This document shows positions 26,201 through 32,200 of a stretch of 64,000 nucleotides of DNA, piece after piece. How positions within the stretch are numbered: the first letter of the stretch is position 1; every line of letters begins with the position of its first letter. This stretch comes from Methanobrevibacter sp. GTDB lineage: Archaea > Methanobacteriota > Methanobacteria > Methanobacteriales > Methanobacteriaceae. The notes below the pieces were generated by a model, which made no database searches, was not told the DNA's origin, and worked only from the letters and a program-made list of their open reading frames with translations. The position numbers and the translations under genes are program-made. The DNA lies in the NCBI GenBank assembly GCA_017434525.1, contig JAFRFD010000009.1:1-64000 (forward strand), read 5' to 3'.

Positions 26201-29200
26201 CCTCCTGCAATTAGAGCGTAAGTCTGTGTGAAACTTGATTTTTCGATTGATGTGTCGTTACCTGTAAGGGAAATGGTACCTCCGTTTGAAGAGGATCCGT
26301 TGAGACTTATTCCTTTGTTGTTTTCACATGTTATATTATATATTTTACCCTGGTTTCCGTCCCAGTTGATTGCACCACCGTCGTCTCCGGCAGTGTTGTT
26401 TATGAATTTGGAATTGTACAGTTTACCTCCTTGACCGGCAATATCTATTGCCCCACCGTCTTCAACGGAATACAGGTTCATGAATACACTGTTGTCCACT
26501 TTTACGTCATGACCTGTAATGTAGAGTCCACCACCATAAACTGCATCTGTGCTGTTTATGATAGAACCGTCAATGAGCGCTTCGTTACCTGAAATGTAGA
26601 TAGCTCCACCTTGCGCTATAACTTCCGGAACTACCAAAGTATCGCTAACAGTTGAAATGTTTCTTAATTCTTTTGCAATCTTTTCAACATCATCAGATAA
26701 ACCTAAAACGTTGTTAGCATCTATTGTGTGCAAGGTTTGATTAAATTCATCTAATAAGCTTAAAGCAAGAGTGATATTGGTTAAATTGAATAGGCTATTG
26801 TTAAATATGCCCTTGACTGTGTCATTAATTTTAATTAAGTCTGATTTCAATGTAGTTATATTATCTGCAGTAATTTCAGAAGTAGGTGTAAACTCATCAA
26901 GAACTTTAATCATTCCATCGATTTCAGCTGTGATATTAGCCGGAGTTTCAAGGCTTTGAGAAACCTCAAGAACATAATTCAATTCTTTTTCAATTGTTTC
27001 AAGGTCACTGATTAACTTGAGTGTGATGTTTTTGGCTCCACCAGGATTCAATGTGGAATTCAATTGAGTCAAGTTTGCATTCAACTTGCTTATGATGTCT
27101 AAAGCTATTGTTACATTGGTGCTGTTGATTCCATTGTCATTTAATACGTTATCAACAGCATTGTAAAGGTCCCTTAAAGTACTGTTCAGACAGGTGACAT
27201 TTTCATCTGTAATATCCTCACCGATGACATTTCCGGTTTTTATTGTCAGAACATATTTAATCAGGTCATCTATGTCATATTTTATCTCTTTTACATTGTC
27301 CTTGAAGAACTTGTAGTCAACAGTCTTAACGTATGAATCCGCTCCCAATGCATGGGTATCGGTAATGTTTACTGAAATTGTTGCACGGTCACCTTCCACA
27401 TAGATTGCACCACCCTGTGTTGCGTTACATTCTTCAAAGGTACAGTCTGTGATTGTAGTGTCGTGACCTAAAATGTAAATTGCACCACCTTCCTCAACTG
27501 AAGTACAATTTTCAAAGTTTGTAGTCATAATAGTTACATCATCTCCAGTAACGAAGATTGCACCACCGTCAGCTCCGGCGAAACTGTCCTTGAAGCTGGA
27601 TTCAGAAAGTGTTACATCACCACCAGTAAGACAGATTGTACCACCGTTGGAGTTGGAATCCCCTGCACTGATACCGCTGTTGTTTTCACATGTGATGTTA
27701 TATATGGTACCGTGGCTACCTTCCCAGTAGATTGCACCACCATCATCACCTGCAACATTGTCCTTGAATGTGGAATTGTGCAGTTCGGCATAGTCACCTT
27801 TTACATACAGTGCAGCACCGTCTTTAGTGATGTTGTTGTTGGTGAACTCAGATCCTATGATTTTCACATGTTCTCCTTCAACATAGATTGCACCACCGTC
27901 AGGCGCATGACATTCGTTGAATGTTGAGTCACGAACTTGTACATAATCACCAAGAATTTGGATAGCACCACCTGTTTCGGTAGTTACGTTACAGTCATCA
28001 AATTCTGAACCTGTGATGTTTACATAGTTACCGGTTACGAAAAGAGCTCCACCAGTGACTTTAGCATGGCTTTGCTTGAAGCTAGAGTTTGAAAGGGAGA
28101 TGTTGTTACCGTTAAGACAGATTGTTCCTCCTTTGGAGTTACCGTGTGTGCTTACTCCACTGTTGTTTACACATGTGATGTTATATATAATACCAGCATC
28201 CCCTTGCCAGAAGATTGCACCACCGTCGTCACCAGCATAGTTGTCTGTGAAAGTGGAATTGTGCAGTTCACAGTTAGTACCATCAATGTAGAGTGCTCCA
28301 CCGTCTTCGTCGACATAGTTTTTCTCAAATGTGGAATTAATAATCTTGTCTTCGGATGCTCCTTCCCTGAAGTGCACCGCACCTCCGAAGTTTTTAGCTG
28401 TGTTGTTGATGAATGTGGAGTTTATGATTGAACTTTGGCTAGCATCTATATCGAATGAAATTGCTCCACCATGACCTGTAAGATCTTTATTTAAACCGCT
28501 TGAAGTATCATGAGGATCATTGAATGTGTTGTTTGCAGTACCTAAAGCACGGTTGTTTTCAAATCTGCATAATTCAAATGTAACATTATCATTGTCCTGT
28601 AAAAATACTGCTCCACCACGGCCAAGAGCAGTACAGTCAGTAATATTAGCGTTATAAACCTTAATGTGGTCACCGGTAAACATTATAGCTCCACCGTCAC
28701 CGCCTGTGGTATTGGTATCCCAGTGACTGGAATCCCAACCTGCATATTTAACTTTACCATCTTTATTTTGAGTTATATCTCCACCGTGAGCAGTGGTGTT
28801 TTTAATGATGATATTTCTGAACTCACCATAGTCACCGTCATAGTATATTGCACCGGCAGAACGGGCAGCCTCAGTGTGAGTGAAGTTACAGTCGATTACC
28901 TTACCGTAGTTAGCACCTGCCAACCAGTCAAGACCTCCACCGTTAGTACCTGAAGTACAATTCTCAAAGGTACAGTTATAGTAGTTTACATGGTCTCCAC
29001 CAGTCATGTATGCTCCACCACCACGACGAGCGGAATCAGAGTCAATGAATTTACAATTATCTATAGTACCGTTGTCTCCACCCCAGTAAATGGATCCACC
29101 GTCACCACCGAAGTACTCATCAACCGCCCAATCGATTGGGGAAGGACCAGTTTCAGTGGTTTCATCGATTTTAAGCCAGAAGTGAGAATCTGTAACTTGA

Positions 29201-32200
29201 GATACATATAATTCATATTTAGCCTTTTTAGTTCCATCGTAGATTACAAGAACATATAACTTATTATCAGTAGCTGTGGAAGGTTGGTCCAGATCATATG
29301 CATCTGCACCAGTTACATTTATAACATCATCTAAACTGGTCAATACAGCATATTCTGTACTGATTACAACACCTAATGCTTTGTTTCCAGTGAAATTACA
29401 GTAAGTTACATTACCACCAGTACCGTCCCAACAGAATGCTCCACCATTACGTTTAGCAGTGTTGTTGTCAAATGTGGAATTGTATATTGTACCATTAATA
29501 GAACCGAATGCGAAGAATATTGCACCACCATCACGTGCGGCGGTGTTGTTGAAAAATTTAGAGTTTTTGATTGTACCATTTGTGGCACCGATATCAAATC
29601 CGATAGCACCACCATGACCAGTATTCCATTTGTTAAGTCTACTGGTTACATCTTTATCATTAGTATATGTGTTGTTTGCAGTACCTAATGCCCTGTTGTT
29701 TTCGAAAGTACATAAATCAAATGCCACATTATGATTATCCTGCAAGAACACAGCTCCTCCACGACCAGAAGCAGTACAGTTAGTGAATGTGACATTGTAA
29801 ACATCAATGAATGAACCAGTGAACATAATAGCACCAGCGTCACCACCGGTAGTGTTGGTATCCCAGTGACTGGAGTCCCAACCTGCATAGTTAACCAGCT
29901 TGTCTTTACTTTGTTTTAAAGCACCACCATAAGAAGTGGTATTGATGATAGTGATGTTTTGCATGTCACCATACCAACCATCGTAGTAGATTGCACCTGC
30001 TGAACGTGCAGCACGAGTATTATTGAATATACAATTATATATCTTACCATAGTTAGCACCAGCCAACCAATCTACTCCACCACCATTTGTACCGGAAGTG
30101 GAATTTGTGAAGTTACATAAGTTATAGGTAACATTGTCAGAACCTGTCATGTATGCTCCACCACCACGACGTGCAGAGTTGGAATCTGTGAAACTACAGT
30201 TGTATACTAAACCTATATCACCACTCCATAAAATGGAACCTCCATCACCTCCATAGTACTGATCAATTGCCCAGTCAACAGGTGAAATGATTGATTCTGA
30301 AATATCAATTGTAGTTTCATCAAGTTTCAACCAAATTAGTCCAGTTCCATTATTGTGAGCGACATATGATTTGAATACCTTTTTGGTTCCATTGGTATAA
30401 TTGAGCACAAATAGTTTATTTACATCATTTGATGTAGGGGTAACAGTTGGTAAAGTACTATTTTGAATGACATAAATATTTCCTAAAACCAAGTTGCCAT
30501 TATCTTGAACAACAATTGATGTTCCCATATTTAAATCAAATGTATATTCCCATTCAGTACCTGTTGCTCTGTTGTTGGTGAATCTTGAATTTTTGATTGT
30601 ACCATTTTGACCGTGCCAGAAGATAGCACCACCATTACGTTTTGCAGTGTTGTTAATGAAAGTAGCATTATTCACCAAACCGTCTTCTGCGCCGTCATGC
30701 CAGTCAATAGCACCACCATTGGTACCTGCAATGTTGTTTTCAAAGTAAACGTTCCAGAAGGTAGTGTTTTTATTACCGTGACTGCAACGGTCAAGGTATA
30801 CTGCACCACCACGACCTCCGGCAACATAATTATCATTTCTTATAGCTTCATTTTCAACAAATCTACAGTTATCAACATCACCATTAATACCTGCCCAGAA
30901 GATAGCACCACCATCACCGACATTACCATAATGACCAGGATGTACACCTTTAGCAGTGTTATTGGTAAAGTTGGAATATGTTATATTACCATTATGACCT
31001 CTCCAATATATAGCACCACCATTTGCATTTGCAATATTGTTGTTGAATGTGGAATTGATTATCTTACCGTCGTGTGCACCTTCGTGCCAGTCAATAGCAC
31101 CACCATTGGTACCAGCAATATTACTTGTAAAGTTACAGTTACTGAATGTTGTATTAGTACAGTTATCAGTAGCACTACCTTGGAGATATATAGCACCACC
31201 ACGACCACCAGAATTAGTAGCCTCATTATATTTAGCCTCATTGCTGATAAATCTACAGTCATCTATAGTACCGTTAGGACCAGTCCACATTACAGCACCA
31301 CCGTAACCGCCATAAGTCATATTACCGTAAGTATCATTAGCTTCTTTAATACCTAAAGCAGTGTTATTGGTAAAGTTGGAATATTTGATTTCACCACCAA
31401 TACCAGACCAGAATACAGCACCACCAGACCTATTAGCAATATTATCCTCAAATACAGAATTTAGGATATGACCATTTCTAGCACCACGATACCAATCAAT
31501 AGCACCACCATTAACACCAGCAACATTACCAGTAAATGTACATGTATCAAACTGAGTGTTATTACAGAGACCTTCACTACTACCTTGCAGGTATACAGCA
31601 CCACCTTTATTAGATGCATCATTGGTAGTGAATGTACAGTTATATACAGTACCTTCTGAACCTACCCACATGATAGCTCCACCATTACCTCCATAGGTCA
31701 TACTACCATAAGAGTCTTTATCCTCTTTGATACCTAAAGCTGTATTGTTGGTGAAGTTGGAATATTTTATTGTACCTATTGTACCGAACCAGTATACCGC
31801 ACCACCACTACGGTTAGCAGTGTTATTGGTGAATGTGGAGTTAAGTACATAACCATAATGAGCACCTTTAACCCAATAGAGTGCACCACCATTAGAACCT
31901 GCAGTGTTGTTAATGAATGTACAAAGTTCATATTTGGTGTTATTATTAGTAGGGTCAGTACTTGTATTAGTTAGGAAAGATCCACCACCATATAGTTTAG
32001 CAGTGTTACTGATAAAAGTAGTGTTATATACATAACTGTCGTGAGCTCTAACTACTATTCCACCACCATTACCCGGATAATAAGGTGTAGTACCAACCAC
32101 ATCAAATAGACCTCTAGCTTCATTATACTTGAAGGTAGAATTATACATTTTGAAATTAGTACCTTGCATACCCACTGCCCCAGCAGAACCGTTAGCAGTG

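Noticed and set aside
30607-31356. 249-codon plus-strand frame opposite the 7242-residue adhesin
   Set aside because: It mirrors the repeat period of the gene on the other strand, is rich in T, S, I and V, and has no start signal. Long antisense frames are expected opposite repetitive genes.
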